NCBI GenBank assembly: GCA_025359205.1
Contig: JANYHD010000016.1
Span: forward strand, 1 to 64,000
Source of the DNA: Gammaproteobacteria bacterium
GTDB taxonomy: Bacteria > Pseudomonadota > Gammaproteobacteria > Steroidobacterales > Steroidobacteraceae
Length of the DNA stretch: 64,000 nt
Reading direction: 5' to 3'
In this document: piece after piece, positions 7,519 to 19,158 of the stretch
Numbering within the stretch: the first letter of the stretch is position 1
Layout of the letters: every line of letters starts with the position of its first letter
Position numbers and translations under genes: made by a program
The notes under the pieces: model-generated
The model's input: the letters and a program-made list of their open reading frames with translations, nothing else
Told to the model about the DNA's origin: nothing
Database searches by the model: none

Positions 7519-9954
7519 ATGAATTATCGCGCGGTTCTCGCGGCGTTCCTTTCGCTTGTCAGCGGTACTGCGGCCTTCGCGCAGCAGGCCGTGGGCACGG
7601 ATTTCACGGTCGGTGACATCAAGATCGAGGGGCTGCAGCGCATCTCCGAGGGCACGGTGTTCAACTACCTGCCGGTCAACATCGGCGACAAGCTCGATGG
7701 CCGGCGGGTGCGCGAGGCGCTGCGGGCGCTGTATGCGACTGGCTTCTTCCGCGACGTGGAATTCAGCCGCGACGGCCACACGCTGGTCATTGCAGTGCTC
7801 GAGCGTCCCTCGCTCGAGAGCATCGAGATCAAGGGCAACAAGGACATCAAGACCGAGGACCTGCAGAAATCGCTCCGCAATGTCGGCCTGTCGGCGGGCA
7901 AGACCTTCAACCGCTCGACGCTTGAGGAAGTGACGCAGTACCTCACCGACCAGTACTACAGCCGCGGCAAGTACGCAGTGACGATCGACTCGAAGGTCGA
8001 GGACCTGCCCAACAACCGGGTGCGCGTCAACCTCGACATCAAGGAAGGGAGCCGCGCCAAGATCCGCCAGATCAACATCGTCGGCAACAAGACCTTCAAG
8101 GCCAAGGACATCCTCGAGACGCTCACGCTGAAGACGCCGACCTGGACCTCCTGGTACAAGCAGGACGACCGTTATTCGCGCGAATCGCTGCAGGGCGATC
8201 TGGAAAAGATCCAGACCTACTACCAGGACCGCGGCTACGCCAACGCGCGCATCGACTCGGTGCAGGTGGCGATTTCGCCCGACAAGAACGACGTCTTCAT
8301 CACCGCGAACATCACCGAGGGCGTGGTGTACAAGATCTCCAGCGTCAAGCTGGCTGGCAACCTGGTGGTGCCCGAGGCGCAGCTCAAGCGCCTGGTGCTG
8401 GTGGCTCCAGGCCAGACGTACTCGCAGAAAGCGATCTCCTCGACCCAGGAGCTGATCAAGAACCGGCTCGGCGCCGAGGGCTTCTATTTCGCCAAGGTCG
8501 AGCCGGTGCCGACCATCGACGAGGCCAAGCGCGAAGTCGCGCTGTCGCTGTTCGTCGATCCGGGCAACCGCGTCTACGTGCGCCAGATCACCTTCAAGGG
8601 CACGACCCGCAGCAACGATGAGACGCTGCGGCGCGAGTTGCGCCAGCTCGAGGGTTCGCTGCTGTCGAACATCGCGCTCGAGCGCTCCAAGCAACGCCTC
8701 GAGCAGCAGCCGTTCATCGAGAAGGTGGATTTCGACACCAGCCCGGTGCCAGGTTCGCCCGACCAGGTCGACGTCGTGTTCGACGTGAAGGAGCGGCCGA
8801 GCGCCACCATCAGCGGCGGCGTGGGCTATTCGGCCGCGCAAAAATTCATGCTCAACGGCAGCTTCCAGGACAGCGACTTCATGGGGTCGGGTGATGCCGT
8901 GGCGCTGCAGCTCGACTCGGGCCTGTACAACAAGCTCTACAGTTTCTCGCACACCAACCCGTACCTGAACATCGACCAGCTCTCGCGCACGGTGTCGCTG
9001 AGCTACCGCAACTCGACGCAGTTTGTGTCGACCTCGTCCAACTTCAAATCGCAGAACCTGGCCCTGGGCCTGAGCTATGGGTATCCGGTCACCGAGTTCC
9101 AGCGCCTGAGCGCCGGCGTCTCGCTGCAGCGCATCGACCTGCTGACCTACCAGGGCAGCAGTGCCCAGCAGGCGGTCGACTGGGTGCAGCATAACGGTGG
9201 GCCCTATACCCGCGTGGTGATCAACAGCGTCACGCTGGGCGATGGCACCGCGATTACGACTTCGACTTCGCTGTTCGGCAGCCGCTTCAACACCCTCGAG
9301 ACGAACGTGGGTTGGCTGTACGACTCACGCAACCGCGGCCTGTTCGCCGACCGCGGCCAGCGCCACACGCTGGGCCTGAGCTTCGTGCCCGGCGGCAAGA
9401 CCCGCTACTACGTGGCCAGCTATGACGGCATCAAGTACATACCGCTCTGGTGGCACACCACGTTGTCGCTGGGGATGAACCTGGCCTATGGCAAGGCCCT
9501 CGGCAACACCGACGCGCTGCCGCCGTACAAGCGCTTCTACGGCGGCGGCCCGGACACCGTGCGCGGCTATACCGAGAGTTCGCTCGGGCCGGTCGACAGC
9601 AACGGCAACCCCTACGGCGGCAACATGCTGGCGGTGGCGCGCGCCGAACTGATCCTGCCCTTGCCGGCGAAGTGGCAGACCAGTGCGCGGGCGACGCTGT
9701 TCTTCGACTATGGCAACGTGTTCTCCACCGACAATGTCAAATACCTGGGCAAAGACTTCACGACCCCGGTGGAATACAAATTCAAGTATGATCAGCTGAA
9801 GCGATCCACAGGTGTTGCGGTGCAGTGGCTGGCCCCTTCGTTGGGCGTCTTCCGCTTCAGTTACGGCATACCTTTGAACAAGTTCTCCGGCGACACGGTC
9901 CATTGGCCGGATCGCACGGAGAATTTCCAGTTTACGATCGGCGGTTCTTACTAA
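7519..9954 (+). CDS. bamA: outer-membrane protein assembly factor BamA
   Basis: BamA is the essential Omp85 core of the BAM machine that folds beta-barrel proteins into the outer membrane. The ATG at 7519 gives 811 aa (E. coli 810) with a signal peptide probably cut after AAFA near residue 23. An N-terminal region of about 400 residues fits five POTRA domains, and the rest is a 16-strand barrel. The barrel has the conserved VRGY element (GPDTVRGYTESSLGP near residue 680). The chain ends FTIGGSY, an aromatic end as expected of a beta-signal but Tyr rather than Phe or Trp. skp follows 19 bases later. Confidence 0.96.
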   Translation: MNYRAVLAAFLSLVSGTAAFAQQAVGTDFTVGDIKIEGLQRISEGTVFNYLPVNIGDKLDGRRVREALRALYATGFFRDVEFSRDGHTLVIAVLERPSLESIEIKGNKDIKTEDLQKSLRNVGLSAGKTFNRSTLEEVTQYLTDQYYSRGKYAVTIDSKVEDLPNNRVRVNLDIKEGSRAKIRQINIVGNKTFKAKDILETLTLKTPTWTSWYKQDDRYSRESLQGDLEKIQTYYQDRGYANARIDSVQVAISPDKNDVFITANITEGVVYKISSVKLAGNLVVPEAQLKRLVLVAPGQTYSQKAISSTQELIKNRLGAEGFYFAKVEPVPTIDEAKREVALSLFVDPGNRVYVRQITFKGTTRSNDETLRRELRQLEGSLLSNIALERSKQRLEQQPFIEKVDFDTSPVPGSPDQVDVVFDVKERPSATISGGVGYSAAQKFMLNGSFQDSDFMGSGDAVALQLDSGLYNKLYSFSHTNPYLNIDQLSRTVSLSYRNSTQFVSTSSNFKSQNLALGLSYGYPVTEFQRLSAGVSLQRIDLLTYQGSSAQQAVDWVQHNGGPYTRVVINSVTLGDGTAITTSTSLFGSRFNTLETNVGWLYDSRNRGLFADRGQRHTLGLSFVPGGKTRYYVASYDGIKYIPLWWHTTLSLGMNLAYGKALGNTDALPPYKRFYGGGPDTVRGYTESSLGPVDSNGNPYGGNMLAVARAELILPLPAKWQTSARATLFFDYGNVFSTDNVKYLGKDFTTPVEYKFKYDQLKRSTGVAVQWLAPSLGVFRFSYGIPLNKFSGDTVHWPDRTENFQFTIGGSY

Positions 9955-9973
9955 TTGATCAGGGAGCAAAGCA

Positions 9974-10543
9974 GTGAAGCGTTCTTGGATTATCTCCGTA
10001 GCAGGGTTGCTGGCCATCGCCGCGGGCGTGGCGCCGGCGCAGGCCGACATCAAGATCGGCTATGTCAACGCAGCGCGTCTGTTGCAGGAATCGCCGCAGG
10101 CCAAGGCCGTGCAGGATTCGCTGCGGGCTGAATTCGCTCCCAAGCAGCGTGAGCTGGCGGCGCAACAGGCCGCACTCAAGGCGAAGCAGGAAAAGTACGA
10201 GAAAGACGCCGCCACCATGAGCGCCGAGCAGCGCACGCGCATTGAAAAGGAGCTGCGTGACGGCAATCGTGACTATTCGCAGAAACTCAATGATTTCCAG
10301 GAAGATGCCAACACCCGCCAGAACGAGGAGCTCTCGCGCCTGCAGAGCGCCATCGTTGCCGAGGTGCAGAGTTACGCGCTGTCACAGAAGTACGATCTGG
10401 TGCTGACCGAAGGCGTCTTATACGCGAACAACACGCTCGACATCACGGTGCAGGTGCTCGCGGGTCTCCAGGCCCGTGCCGTGGCCAGCGCACCGGCGGC
10501 CAAGCCTACTGCGCCGACGCCAGCTGCCCCCGCCGCCAAATAA
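9974..10543 (+). CDS. skp: periplasmic OmpH/Skp-family chaperone
   Basis: Skp is a periplasmic trimeric chaperone that holds unfolded outer-membrane proteins for BamA. The GTG start at 9974 follows AGGGAG. Residues 1-24 are a signal peptide ending near APAQA, and the mature protein begins DIKIGYVNAARLL. A long charged coiled-coil arm spans about residues 50-125. The C-terminus adds about 20 residues of Ala/Pro/Lys (APAAKPTAPTPAAPAAK) that E. coli Skp lacks. Position between bamA and lpxD is the standard one. Confidence 0.93.
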   Translation: MKRSWIISVAGLLAIAAGVAPAQADIKIGYVNAARLLQESPQAKAVQDSLRAEFAPKQRELAAQQAALKAKQEKYEKDAATMSAEQRTRIEKELRDGNRDYSQKLNDFQEDANTRQNEELSRLQSAIVAEVQSYALSQKYDLVLTEGVLYANNTLDITVQVLAGLQARAVASAPAAKPTAPTPAAPAAK

Positions 10544-10576
10544 ACGGGCGTTCTTAAGGGGCGCCGGGGACGTCCA

Positions 10577-11608
10577 ATGGGTCTGACGCTGGGCGAGCTT
10601 GCGGTGCGCTTTGGCTGCGAGCTGCGTGGCGACCCTACTGTGATGGTCGATCGGGTTGGCACGCTGGCCGGAGCAGCCCCGGGCGCGCTGGCGTTTCTCG
10701 CCAATCCCCAGTATCGCGCCCAGCTCGCCGCGACGCGCGCCAGCGCGGTGCTGCTGGACGAAGCCAGCGCGGCCTCCTGCCCGGTTGCGGCACTGGTGCA
10801 CTCGAACCCCTACGCGCGCTACGCGCACATCGCCGCGCTCCTGCACCCCGAACCGCCGGCGGCGGCTGGCGTGCATGAGCGCGCGCTGGTCGATCCCAGC
10901 GCGCGCGTAGCCGCCAGCGCCAGCATCGGCCCGGGCGCGATCATCGGGCCGCGCTGCACGATCGGCGAGCGCGTGCGCATCGGGCCCAGCTGCGTCCTCG
11001 GTGCGGACGTGCAGGTGGGCGAGGACTGCCGCCTGCACGCGCGAGTCACGCTCGGGCCCGGCACGGAACTCGGTGCGCGCGCGTGCCTGCAGTCCGGCGC
11101 GGTGGTCGGGTCCGACGGCTTCGGCTTCGCGCGCGAGGGCGCGGGCTGGACCAAGGTGCCGCAGCTCGGGCGCGTGCGCATCGGGGCGGACGTGGAAATC
11201 GGCGCCAACACGACCATCGACCGCGGTGCCATCGAAGACACGGTCATCGACGCGGGCGTCAAGCTCGACAACCAGATCCAGGTCGCGCACAACGTGCACA
11301 TCGGCGAGCACACCGTCATCGCCGCCTGCACCGGCATTTCCGGCAGCACGCGCATTGGCGCCCGCTGCATGATCGCCGGGATGGTGGGTATCGTCGGCCA
11401 CCTGGACATCTGCGATGATGTGGTGGTGACCGGCCTGTCGATGGTGTCGCATTCGATCAGCACGCCGGGGGTCTATTCCGGTGGCATACCGGCGGCCCCG
11501 GCGGCGCTGTGGCGGCGCGTGGTGGGCCGCTTCAAGCGCCTTGACGCGCTGGCCGAGCGGGTCACGCGGCTCGAACGGGGCGCGCACAGTTCCAACCGCA
11601 GGACCTAA
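10577..11608 (+). CDS. lpxD: UDP-3-O-(3-hydroxyacyl)glucosamine N-acyltransferase
   Basis: LpxD adds the second hydroxyacyl chain in lipid A synthesis, using acyl-ACP. The 343-residue protein has an N-terminal uridine-binding domain (about residues 1-100) followed by a left-handed beta-helix of hexapeptide repeats such as [22 protein letters not shown]. The catalytic His is in the segment [12 protein letters not shown] near residue 240. Length matches E. coli (341). It lies 33 bases after skp and 5 bases before fabZ. Confidence 0.96.
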   Translation: MGLTLGELAVRFGCELRGDPTVMVDRVGTLAGAAPGALAFLANPQYRAQLAATRASAVLLDEASAASCPVAALVHSNPYARYAHIAALLHPEPPAAAGVHERALVDPSARVAASASIGPGAIIGPRCTIGERVRIGPSCVLGADVQVGEDCRLHARVTLGPGTELGARACLQSGAVVGSDGFGFAREGAGWTKVPQLGRVRIGADVEIGANTTIDRGAIEDTVIDAGVKLDNQIQVAHNVHIGEHTVIAACTGISGSTRIGARCMIAGMVGIVGHLDICDDVVVTGLSMVSHSISTPGVYSGGIPAAPAALWRRVVGRFKRLDALAERVTRLERGAHSSNRRT

Positions 11609-11613
11609 GCACC

Positions 11614-12099
11614 ATGAATGAACCGATGCAACTGGACATCCACGAGATCCTGAGGCGCCTGCCGCACCGCTATCCCTTCCTGCTGGTGGATCGAGTGCTC
11701 GAGTGCGTGCCAGGGCACAAGGTGCGCGCGCTGAAGAACGTGTCGATAAACGAGCCGTATTTCCAGGGGCACTTTCCGCACCGCCCGGTGATGCCGGGTG
11801 TGATCATCATCGAGGCGCTGGCGCAGGCAGCCGGCATCCTGGCCTTCGTCACCGCCGGCGTGTACCCGGACGATAACTCGGTCTTCTACTTCGTCGGCAT
11901 CGACAAGGCGCGTTTCCGCCGGCCGGTGGGGCCCGGCGACCAGCTGACCCTGCAGGCGACGCTCGAGCGGAACCTGCGCGGCATCTGGAAGCTCACGGCG
12001 GTCGCGAGCGTGGATGGCGCCGAGGCGGCCTCCGCCGAACTGATGCTCGCGCCAGGCGTGGTGACAGGTCCGGTGAGGGGCCCTGGGTCACAATCGTGA
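11614..12099 (+). CDS. fabZ: 3-hydroxyacyl-ACP dehydratase FabZ
   Basis: FabZ dehydrates 3-hydroxyacyl-ACP in fatty acid elongation and competes with LpxA/LpxD for the same substrate. The hot-dog fold protein has [18 protein letters not shown] at residues 14-31 and the catalytic [12 protein letters not shown] with its His near residue 53, then the central-helix Glu in [11 protein letters not shown]. At 161 aa it is slightly longer than usual because of a C-terminal tail. Its stop overlaps the lpxA GTG start by 4 bases, which couples the competing steps. Confidence 0.95.
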   Translation: MNEPMQLDIHEILRRLPHRYPFLLVDRVLECVPGHKVRALKNVSINEPYFQGHFPHRPVMPGVIIIEALAQAAGILAFVTAGVYPDDNSVFYFVGIDKARFRRPVGPGDQLTLQATLERNLRGIWKLTAVASVDGAEAASAELMLAPGVVTGPVRGPGSQS

Positions 12100-12866
12100 T
12101 CGATGCGCGCGCGGTGGTCTCGCCGCAGGCCGAACTAGCCGCCGACGTCGAGGTCGGTCCGTTCACGGTCATTGGCGCCGGCGTGCGCATCGGCGCGCGC
12201 ACCCGCATCGCCGCCCATGCCGTGATCAACGGGCCGACCACGATCGGCGCGGATAACCATATCTTCCAGTTCAGCTCGATCGGCGACGCGCCGCAGGACA
12301 AGAAATACAAGGGCGAGCCCACACGCCTCGAGATCGGCGACCGCAACGTGTTCCGCGAATTCTGCACCGTGAATCGCGGCACCACGTACGACGCCGGCGT
12401 GACCCGCGTCGGCGACGACAACCTCTTCATGGCCTACACGCACATTGCGCACGACTGCCAGGTCGGCAGCCGCATCGTCATGGCCAATTGCGCCACGCTT
12501 GGCGGCCATGTGCAGCTGGGCGACTGGGTGATCATGGGAGGGTTTGCGGCGGTCCACCAGTTCTGCAAGATCGGCGCGCATGCCTTTCTTGCCAACAACG
12601 CGGCGGTGACGCGCGACGTGCCACCCTACGTGATGGCGGTCGGCCAGCCGGCCAAGCCGCATTCGATCAACAGCGAAGGCCTCAAGCGGCGCGGCTTCAG
12701 CGCGGCGCAAATCCGCGTGCTGCGCGACGCCTATCGCACGCTTTATCGCCGCGGCCTGCCGCTGGCGGACGCCGTAGCCGGGCTCACAGCGCTCGCGCAG
12801 GACCATGCAGAGGTCCGCCCGCTGCTCGATTTCATCGGCGCCGCCACGCGCAGCCTCGTGCGCTGA
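12096..12866 (+). CDS. lpxA: UDP-N-acetylglucosamine acyltransferase
   Basis: LpxA performs the first step of lipid A synthesis, moving a 3-hydroxyacyl chain from ACP to UDP-GlcNAc. The 256-residue protein starts with GTG inside the fabZ stop. It is built of hexapeptide repeats in its first two thirds. The catalytic His lies in [13 protein letters not shown] near residue 118, and the helical C-terminal domain begins around [20 protein letters not shown]. Length fits the family (about 256-262). Confidence 0.96.
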   Translation: MIDARAVVSPQAELAADVEVGPFTVIGAGVRIGARTRIAAHAVINGPTTIGADNHIFQFSSIGDAPQDKKYKGEPTRLEIGDRNVFREFCTVNRGTTYDAGVTRVGDDNLFMAYTHIAHDCQVGSRIVMANCATLGGHVQLGDWVIMGGFAAVHQFCKIGAHAFLANNAAVTRDVPPYVMAVGQPAKPHSINSEGLKRRGFSAAQIRVLRDAYRTLYRRGLPLADAVAGLTALAQDHAEVRPLLDFIGAATRSLVR

Positions 12867-12877
12867 CCACCCGCACC

Positions 12878-14044
12878 GTGACGACACGCGCGCTGCGCAT
12901 CGCGGTGGTGGCCGGCGAGACCTCCGGTGACCAGCTCGGCGCGGCGCTGCTCGCTGCGCTGCGCACGCGCGCGCCGGGCCTGCAGGTACGCGGCGTGTGT
13001 GGGCCGCTGATGCGCGCGGCGGGGTGCGAAGCCATTGCCGACGCGCGCGAGCTGGCCGTGATGGGCCTGGTCGAGGTGCTCTCGCACCTGCCGCGGCTCC
13101 TGCGGCTGCGGCGCAGGCTGCGGCGCGAATTCCTGGCGTGGCAACCGGATGTGTTCATCGGCATCGATGCCCCGGAATTCAACCTCGGGCTCGCCTCGCA
13201 GCTGCACGCCGCGGGCCTGCGGACCGTGCAGTATGTCAGTCCGCAGGTGTGGGCCTGGCGCAAGCGGCGCGTGCGCGCGATCGCGCGCGCCTGCGACCTG
13301 GTGCTGTGCCTGCTGCCCTTCGAGTCCGCGTTCTACACCCGGCACGCCGTGCGCGCGCGATTCGTCGGCCATCCGCTCGCCGACCAGATTCCCCTCGACG
13401 CCGATCGCGCTGGTGCACGCAGCGCGCTTGGGCTCGCTGCGGGTGCCGCCGTCGTTGCATTGCTCCCCGGCAGCCGGCGCGGCGAAGTGGCGCGGCTCGG
13501 CCCGGATTTCGTCGCCGCAGCAGTGGCCCTGGCGGCGGCCATGCCGGGCATCGAGTTCATCGCGCCGATGGCCTCGCCCGAGCTGCGCGCGCTGTTCGAG
13601 CGCGCATGCGCGGCGGCGGGCGTGGGCGCGGCCGGCGCGCGCATCCGCGTGCTCGACGGCCAGGCGCGCCTGGCACTGCAGGCCGCCGATGCGGCGCTGG
13701 TCGCGTCCGGCACGGCCAGCCTCGAAGCGCTCCTGTGCCGCTGCCCGATGGTGGTGGCCTACCGCGTGAATCCGGTGACCGCGTTCCTGCTGCTCGGGCT
13801 GCAGATTGTGCGGGTGCGGCATTACTCGCTGCCCAACCTGCTGGCCGCTGAGACACTGGTGCCGGAATTCATACAGAAAGCGGTGACCGGCCAGCGGTTG
13901 GCCGCGGCGCTGCAGGCGCAGCTCGTCGGGGGCGAACGCCGGGCGGCACTGCTGCATCGCTTTCGCGACATACACCTTAGCCTGCAGCTGGACGGAGCCG
14001 CCCGCGCTGCGGATGCGGTGTTGGAACTCATGGGTACTCCGTGA
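12878..14044 (+). CDS. lpxB: lipid-A-disaccharide synthase
   Basis: LpxB condenses UDP-2,3-diacylglucosamine with lipid X to form the lipid A disaccharide at the inner-membrane surface. It is a GT19 family glycosyltransferase. The GTG at 12878 is the first usable start after the lpxA stop and puts [18 protein letters not shown] at residues 7-24, giving 388 aa (E. coli 382). Other family segments are [14 protein letters not shown] near residue 90, [10 protein letters not shown] near 117 and [10 protein letters not shown] near 190. The stop overlaps the rnhB start by one base. Confidence 0.94.
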   Translation: MTTRALRIAVVAGETSGDQLGAALLAALRTRAPGLQVRGVCGPLMRAAGCEAIADARELAVMGLVEVLSHLPRLLRLRRRLRREFLAWQPDVFIGIDAPEFNLGLASQLHAAGLRTVQYVSPQVWAWRKRRVRAIARACDLVLCLLPFESAFYTRHAVRARFVGHPLADQIPLDADRAGARSALGLAAGAAVVALLPGSRRGEVARLGPDFVAAAVALAAAMPGIEFIAPMASPELRALFERACAAAGVGAAGARIRVLDGQARLALQAADAALVASGTASLEALLCRCPMVVAYRVNPVTAFLLLGLQIVRVRHYSLPNLLAAETLVPEFIQKAVTGQRLAAALQAQLVGGERRAALLHRFRDIHLSLQLDGAARAADAVLELMGTP

Positions 14045-14676
14045 TGCGCCGAGCGGTGTGCACAGAGCTGCTTGCGGGCGTCGACGAAGCGGGCCGCGGC
14101 CCGCTGGCAGGGCCCGTGGTGGCCGCAGCGGTCATCCTCGATCCGCAGTGTCCTATCGAGGGGTTGCGCGATTCGAAGCGGCTCAGCGCGCGCCAGCGTG
14201 AGCGGCTCGCCGTGCTGATCCGTGCGCGCGCGCTCGCTCTCGCCATAGGCGTAGCCAGTGTCGAGGAGATTGACAGCCTCAACATCCTGCAGGCGACGCT
14301 GTTGGCCATGCGACGCGCCTTGCAGGCGCTGAGCCGGCGTCCGACGCACATCATCATCGATGGTAACAAAGCTCCGCACCTTGCTGATCTGTTTGGAGAT
14401 TGCCGTATAGAAACGCTGGTGCGCGGCGATGATCTTGTGCCTGCGATCAGCGCGGCTTCGATCCTGGCGAAAACCTGGCGCGACGCGCACATGGCGGTGC
14501 TCGACACGCAATATCCAGGCTTCGACCTCGCCCGCCACCAGGGTTACCCGACCGCGGCGCATCTTGCGGCGCTGGCGCGCCTGGGCCCTTCGCCGGTGCA
14601 TCGGCGGAGCTTTGCTCCGGTAAGATCGCTCCTACCTCATGACCACGAGCTTCGTACACCTACGGCTGCACACTGA
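14044..14676 (+). CDS. rnhB: ribonuclease HII
   Basis: RNase HII nicks DNA at misincorporated ribonucleotides and trims RNA-DNA hybrids. The motif [19 protein letters not shown] near residue 13 carries the first catalytic Asp-Glu pair, and [14 protein letters not shown] follows. The ATG at 14044 shares one base with the lpxB stop (TGATG); the GTG at 14041 is a less likely alternative. At 210 aa it is slightly longer than E. coli RNase HII. Its 3' end runs 38 bases into dnaE in another frame. Confidence 0.94.
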   Translation: MRRAVCTELLAGVDEAGRGPLAGPVVAAAVILDPQCPIEGLRDSKRLSARQRERLAVLIRARALALAIGVASVEEIDSLNILQATLLAMRRALQALSRRPTHIIIDGNKAPHLADLFGDCRIETLVRGDDLVPAISAASILAKTWRDAHMAVLDTQYPGFDLARHQGYPTAAHLAALARLGPSPVHRRSFAPVRSLLPHDHELRTPTAAH

Positions 14677-17600
14677 GTTCTCGCTCGTCGACAGTGTCGT
14701 GCGCGTCGACGAACTCGTGGACGCCGTCGCCGCCGCCGGCATGCCCGCGGTTGGTGTGTCCGACCAGTACAACCTGTTCGCGATGGTGAAGTTCTATCGC
14801 GCGGCGCTGGCGCGCGGCGTACAGCCCCTTATCGGCGTGGACCTGCACATCCGCGAACCCAGCGACCCGCAAGGCGCGTCGCAACTCACGCTGTTCTGCC
14901 AGGACCTCAAGGGTTACCGGAACCTCACGCGGCTGGTATCGCGCGCGTGGCTGGAAGGCCAGGTCAAGGGACGGCCGCTGATCGAGCGCAACTGGCTCGA
15001 CGCGGGAACAACCGCGGGATTGATCGCGCTCTCCGGGGCGCAGCAGGGCGATGTGGGACGCGCCCTGGTGCAGGGTCGCGCGGCGCAGGCCGGGGCGGCG
15101 CTTGATGCCTGGCTGGCGTTGTTCGGTGACCGCTATTACCTGGAAGTGCAGCGCATCGGGGCGCCGGGCGAAGCCGCCTACGTGGCAGCGGCGCTGGCGC
15201 TGGCCTGCGCGCGTGGCGTGCCGCCGGTGGCCACCAACGACGTGCGCTTTCTGGCCGCTGCTGATTTCGAGGCTCACGAGGCGCGGGTCTGCATCCACGA
15301 CGGCACGCTGCTGGCCGATCCGGCCAGGCCGCGCCGCTACACGCCGCAGCAGTACCTGCGCACGCCGCAGGAGATGCATTCGCTGTTTCCGGAGGCGCCG
15401 GCAGCGCTGGCCAACAGTGTGGAGATCGCGCGCCGCTGCAGCCTGACGCTGCGGCTGGGCGAACCGCGCCTGCCGGTGTTTCCGGTGCCTGCTGCGACCA
15501 CGCCCGAAGAATACCTGCGTGACGCCGCAGTCACCGGGCTGGCCACGCGCCTGGCGGCAGTGCCACCTGCAGGGGATGCCACGGAGCGTTACCAGGAACG
15601 GCTGGCCACTGAACTCGACGTGATCGGCCCGATGGGCTTCGCCAGTTACTTCCTGATCGTGGCCGATTTCATTGACTGGGCCCGCAACAACGGCGTGCCC
15701 GTGGGGCCGGGTCGCGGTTCGGGCGCTGGCTCGCTGGTCGCTTTTGCCCTCGGCATCACCGACATCGACCCGCTGCGCTACGACCTGCTGTTCGAGCGCT
15801 TCCTCAATCCCGAACGCGTCTCGATGCCGGACTTCGACATCGATTTCTGCATGGTGGGACGCGATCGCGTCATCGACTACGTCGCCGCCAAGTACGGGCC
15901 GGAGCGCGTCTCGCAGATCATCACCTACGGCACGCTCGCGGCGAAGGCCGTGGTGCGCGACGTGGGCCGGGTGCTGGGGCACCCTTACGGCATGGTCGAT
16001 CGCATCGCCAAGCTCGTGCCCTTCGAGCTGGAGATGACGCTCGACAAGGCGCTTGAGAAGGAACCCGAGCTCAAGCGCCTGTACCGCGAAGACGAGGAGG
16101 TGCGCGGCCTGATCGACATGGCGCGCTCGCTCGAGGGGCTGACGCGCAATGCCGGCAAGCACGCCGGGGGAGTGGTGATCGCACCCTCGGTGCTCACGGA
16201 TTTCGCGCCGCTGTACTGCGAGGAAGGCGGCGCCAATGTCGTCACGCAGTTTGACAAGGACGATGTCGAGGCCGCGGGCCTGGTCAAATTCGACTTCCTC
16301 GGGCTGCGCACGCTCACGGTGCTCGACTGGGCGGTGCGCGACATCAATGCCGTGCGCGCGGGGAGCGGGGAGCCGCCGCTCGATTTGACGCGGCTGCCGA
16401 TGGACGACGTGGCCACCGTGGCGCTGCTCAAGAGCTGCCGCACCACTGCGGTGTTCCAGCTCGAATCGCGCGGCATGAAAGACCTGATCCGCCGGCTCCA
16501 GCCAGACTGCTTCGAGGACATCATCGCGCTGGTCGCGCTGTTCCGTCCGGGGCCGCTCCAGTCCGGCATGGTCGAGGACTTCATCTCCCGTAAGCACAGC
16601 CGTAACGGCCAACCGATCGATTATCTGCATCCGCAGCTGCAGCCAATCCTGTCGCAGACCTACGGCGTGATCCTCTACCAGGAACAGGTGATGCAGATCG
16701 CGCAGGTGCTGGCCGGCTACACGCTCGGCGGCGCCGACCTGTTGCGCCGCGCGATGGGCAAGAAGAAACCCGAGGAGATGGCCAAGCAACGCAGCGTCTT
16801 CATCGACGGTGCGGTGGCCCGGCAGGTGCAACGCGGTCGTGCCGAGCACATCTTCGACCTGATGGAAAAATTTGCCGGCTACGGCTTCAACAAGTCGCAT
16901 TCGGCCGCCTACGCGATGCTGGCCTGGCAGACCGCGTACCTGAAGGCGCATTACCCGGCGGCCTACATGGCTGCCGTGCTGTCGGCGGACATGGACCGCA
17001 CCGACAAGGTGGTGACGCTGATTGACGATTGCGCGTTGATTGGGCTGCGGGTATTGCCGCCGGACGTCAACGCCTCGGGGCACGCCTTCGCGGTGGCCGA
17101 CGCTGCGACGATCCGCTACGGCCTGGGTGCGGTCAAGGGCGTGGGGCGCACCGCGGTCGATGCGCTGGTCGAGGAGCGCGCGGCGCGTGGTGCGTACACG
17201 AACCTCGAGGACCTGTGTCATCGCGTCGACCTGCAGCGCGTGAACCGGCGCGTGCTCGAGGCACTCATCCGTTCCGGCAGTTGCGATTCGCTCGGCCGGA
17301 ATCGCGCGGCGCTGATGGAGCGGCTGGCGGTGGCCATGCAGGCCGGCGAGCAGACCGCGCGCACGGTAGAGGCGGGGCAGGACGATCTGTTCGGCCTGGC
17401 GCGGCCCGCGGCTGCCGATGCAGCGCGACCCGTGGCCGCGGAGCCGGTGTGGAGCGAGGCGCAGCGGCTGGCCGGCGAGCGTGAGACCCTCGGCCTGTAC
17501 CTGACCGGGCATCCGATCGCGCGCTTCGAGCGCGACCTGGCGCAGCTCGTCGGCGTGCGCATCCGCGACCTGGCCGGCGAGGCGCGGCCGGCGGGCGGCG

Positions 17601-18145
17601 AGGGCGAACGCTGGGGCGAGTCGCGCAAGGTGAGCGCCGCTGGCCTGATACTCGAAGTGCGCCGGCGCGGGCCGCGCGTGAACTTCGTGCTCGATGACCG
17701 CAGCGGGCGCATCGAGGTGGCGCTCAGCGAAGAGACGCATCAGCGCTTCCGGGAGCTGGTGGTCAAGGACGAACTGGTGCTGGTCGAGGGGAGCCTGCGC
17801 TTCGACGAATTCAGCGACGCCTGGCGCATCCAGGCGCGCAACATCCAGTCGCTTGCCGCCGTGCGCGAGCGCGCGGCGCGCCGCATCCTGGTCGAATGGC
17901 CCGCGCAGGGCGCGCAGGCCGAGCTGATGGCTGCGCTGGGCGAATTGCTGGCGGGTGCGCTGGGCGGCGAGTGCTCCGTGGCCGTGCGGGTCAGCACCTG
18001 CGACGCACAGGGCATCATGCTGCTGGGCGATGAGTGGAAAGTGCGCGCCAGCGGCGCACTCATCGAGCAGCTCGAGCGCCGCTTCGGCGTGGTGCGGGTG
18101 GCCTATGGAACTCCCGGCAGCGCCAGTTCGGTCGTTTCGGCTTGA
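14639..18145 (+). CDS. dnaE: DNA polymerase III alpha subunit
   Basis: DnaE is the replicative polymerase. The 1168-residue protein (E. coli 1160) begins with a PHP domain ([15 protein letters not shown] at residues 5-19). The catalytic centre shows [17 protein letters not shown] near residue 358 and MPDFDIDFC near 399 with the metal-binding Asp pair. A helix-hairpin-helix region lies around residue 830 ([15 protein letters not shown]), followed by an OB-fold region near 1000. The ATG at 14639 has no strong ribosome-binding site and lies 38 bases inside rnhB, so translation probably depends on coupling. The lpxB-rnhB-dnaE-accA order is the enterobacterial one. Confidence 0.96.
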   Translation: MTTSFVHLRLHTEFSLVDSVVRVDELVDAVAAAGMPAVGVSDQYNLFAMVKFYRAALARGVQPLIGVDLHIREPSDPQGASQLTLFCQDLKGYRNLTRLVSRAWLEGQVKGRPLIERNWLDAGTTAGLIALSGAQQGDVGRALVQGRAAQAGAALDAWLALFGDRYYLEVQRIGAPGEAAYVAAALALACARGVPPVATNDVRFLAAADFEAHEARVCIHDGTLLADPARPRRYTPQQYLRTPQEMHSLFPEAPAALANSVEIARRCSLTLRLGEPRLPVFPVPAATTPEEYLRDAAVTGLATRLAAVPPAGDATERYQERLATELDVIGPMGFASYFLIVADFIDWARNNGVPVGPGRGSGAGSLVAFALGITDIDPLRYDLLFERFLNPERVSMPDFDIDFCMVGRDRVIDYVAAKYGPERVSQIITYGTLAAKAVVRDVGRVLGHPYGMVDRIAKLVPFELEMTLDKALEKEPELKRLYREDEEVRGLIDMARSLEGLTRNAGKHAGGVVIAPSVLTDFAPLYCEEGGANVVTQFDKDDVEAAGLVKFDFLGLRTLTVLDWAVRDINAVRAGSGEPPLDLTRLPMDDVATVALLKSCRTTAVFQLESRGMKDLIRRLQPDCFEDIIALVALFRPGPLQSGMVEDFISRKHSRNGQPIDYLHPQLQPILSQTYGVILYQEQVMQIAQVLAGYTLGGADLLRRAMGKKKPEEMAKQRSVFIDGAVARQVQRGRAEHIFDLMEKFAGYGFNKSHSAAYAMLAWQTAYLKAHYPAAYMAAVLSADMDRTDKVVTLIDDCALIGLRVLPPDVNASGHAFAVADAATIRYGLGAVKGVGRTAVDALVEERAARGAYTNLEDLCHRVDLQRVNRRVLEALIRSGSCDSLGRNRAALMERLAVAMQAGEQTARTVEAGQDDLFGLARPAAADAARPVAAEPVWSEAQRLAGERETLGLYLTGHPIARFERDLAQLVGVRIRDLAGEARPAGGEGERWGESRKVSAAGLILEVRRRGPRVNFVLDDRSGRIEVALSEETHQRFRELVVKDELVLVEGSLRFDEFSDAWRIQARNIQSLAAVRERAARRILVEWPAQGAQAELMAALGELLAGALGGECSVAVRVSTCDAQGIMLLGDEWKVRASGALIEQLERRFGVVRVAYGTPGSASSVVSA

Positions 18146-18192
18146 ACAGGCCCTGTGTTGCGGGCCGGGGCGTTGAATCGTACCCTTGACCC

Positions 18193-19158
18193 ATGGCCGT
18201 CAGCTTCCTCGATTTTGAACAACCGATCGCCGAGCTGGAGGCGAAGCTCGAGGAACTCGGCCACCTGACCACCGATGGGGCGGTCAACGTCGAAGAAGAG
18301 ATCGGCAAGCTGCGCGCCCGCAGCCAGCAGCTCACGCGTTCCATCTTCGCGAACCTTACGCCCTGGCAGATCACGCAACTCGCGCGCCATCCGCAGCGGC
18401 CCTACGCGCTCGACTACATCGCCGCGCTCTGCACCGATTTCCACGAGCTGCACGGCGATCGCATGTACTCGGACGACCTGGCCATCGTCGGCGGTCCGGC
18501 CCGCATGGCCGGGCGCGCGGTCATGCTCATCGGCCACCAGAAGGGCCGCGACACCAAGGAGCGGGTGCGGCGCAACTATGGCATGCCCAAGCCCGAAGGC
18601 TACCGCAAGGCGCTGCGACTGATGAAAATGGCAGAGAAATTCAGCCTGCCGATCATCACGCTGATCGACACGCCGGGCGCATATCCTGGGGTGGGATCGG
18701 AGGAACGCAACCAGAGTGAGGCCATTGCGCGCAACCTGTTCGAGATGGCGACGCTGCGCGTGCCGATCATCAGCGTCGTGATCGGCGAGGGCGGGTCCGG
18801 CGGTGCGCTGGCCATCGGTGTGTGCGACCGCCTGCTGATGCTGCAGTACTCAACGTATTCCGTGATCTCGCCCGAAGGTTGTGCCTCGATCCTGTGGAAA
18901 AGCGCGGACAAGAAGGAAGTCGCAGCCGAGGCGCTGAATCTCACCGCCGAGCGGCTCAGCGACCTCAAGCTCGTGGACGAGGTGCTGCGCGAGCCCCTGG
19001 GCGGCGCGCACCGCGACCCGGCAGCGATGGCGCGCGCGTTGGGCGAGGCGCTGCAGCGCACGCTGGGCGAACTCGAGGCCCTGCCCGCCGAGTCGCTCCT
19101 CGAGCGACGTGACGCGCGGCTCGCGGCCTTCGGAGTGTATTCCGAGAGCCCGCCGTGA
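18193..19158 (+). CDS. accA: acetyl-CoA carboxylase carboxyltransferase alpha subunit
   Basis: AccA with AccD transfers CO2 from carboxybiotin to acetyl-CoA, giving malonyl-CoA for fatty acid synthesis. The 321-residue protein (E. coli 319) shows [18 protein letters not shown] at the N-terminus, the crotonase-like core [24 protein letters not shown] near residue 157, and [21 protein letters not shown] near 199. The start lies 47 bases after dnaE with a poor ribosome-binding site. The stop overlaps tilS by 4 bases. Confidence 0.96.
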   Translation: MAVSFLDFEQPIAELEAKLEELGHLTTDGAVNVEEEIGKLRARSQQLTRSIFANLTPWQITQLARHPQRPYALDYIAALCTDFHELHGDRMYSDDLAIVGGPARMAGRAVMLIGHQKGRDTKERVRRNYGMPKPEGYRKALRLMKMAEKFSLPIITLIDTPGAYPGVGSEERNQSEAIARNLFEMATLRVPIISVVIGEGGSGGALAIGVCDRLLMLQYSTYSVISPEGCASILWKSADKKEVAAEALNLTAERLSDLKLVDEVLREPLGGAHRDPAAMARALGEALQRTLGELEALPAESLLERRDARLAAFGVYSESPP

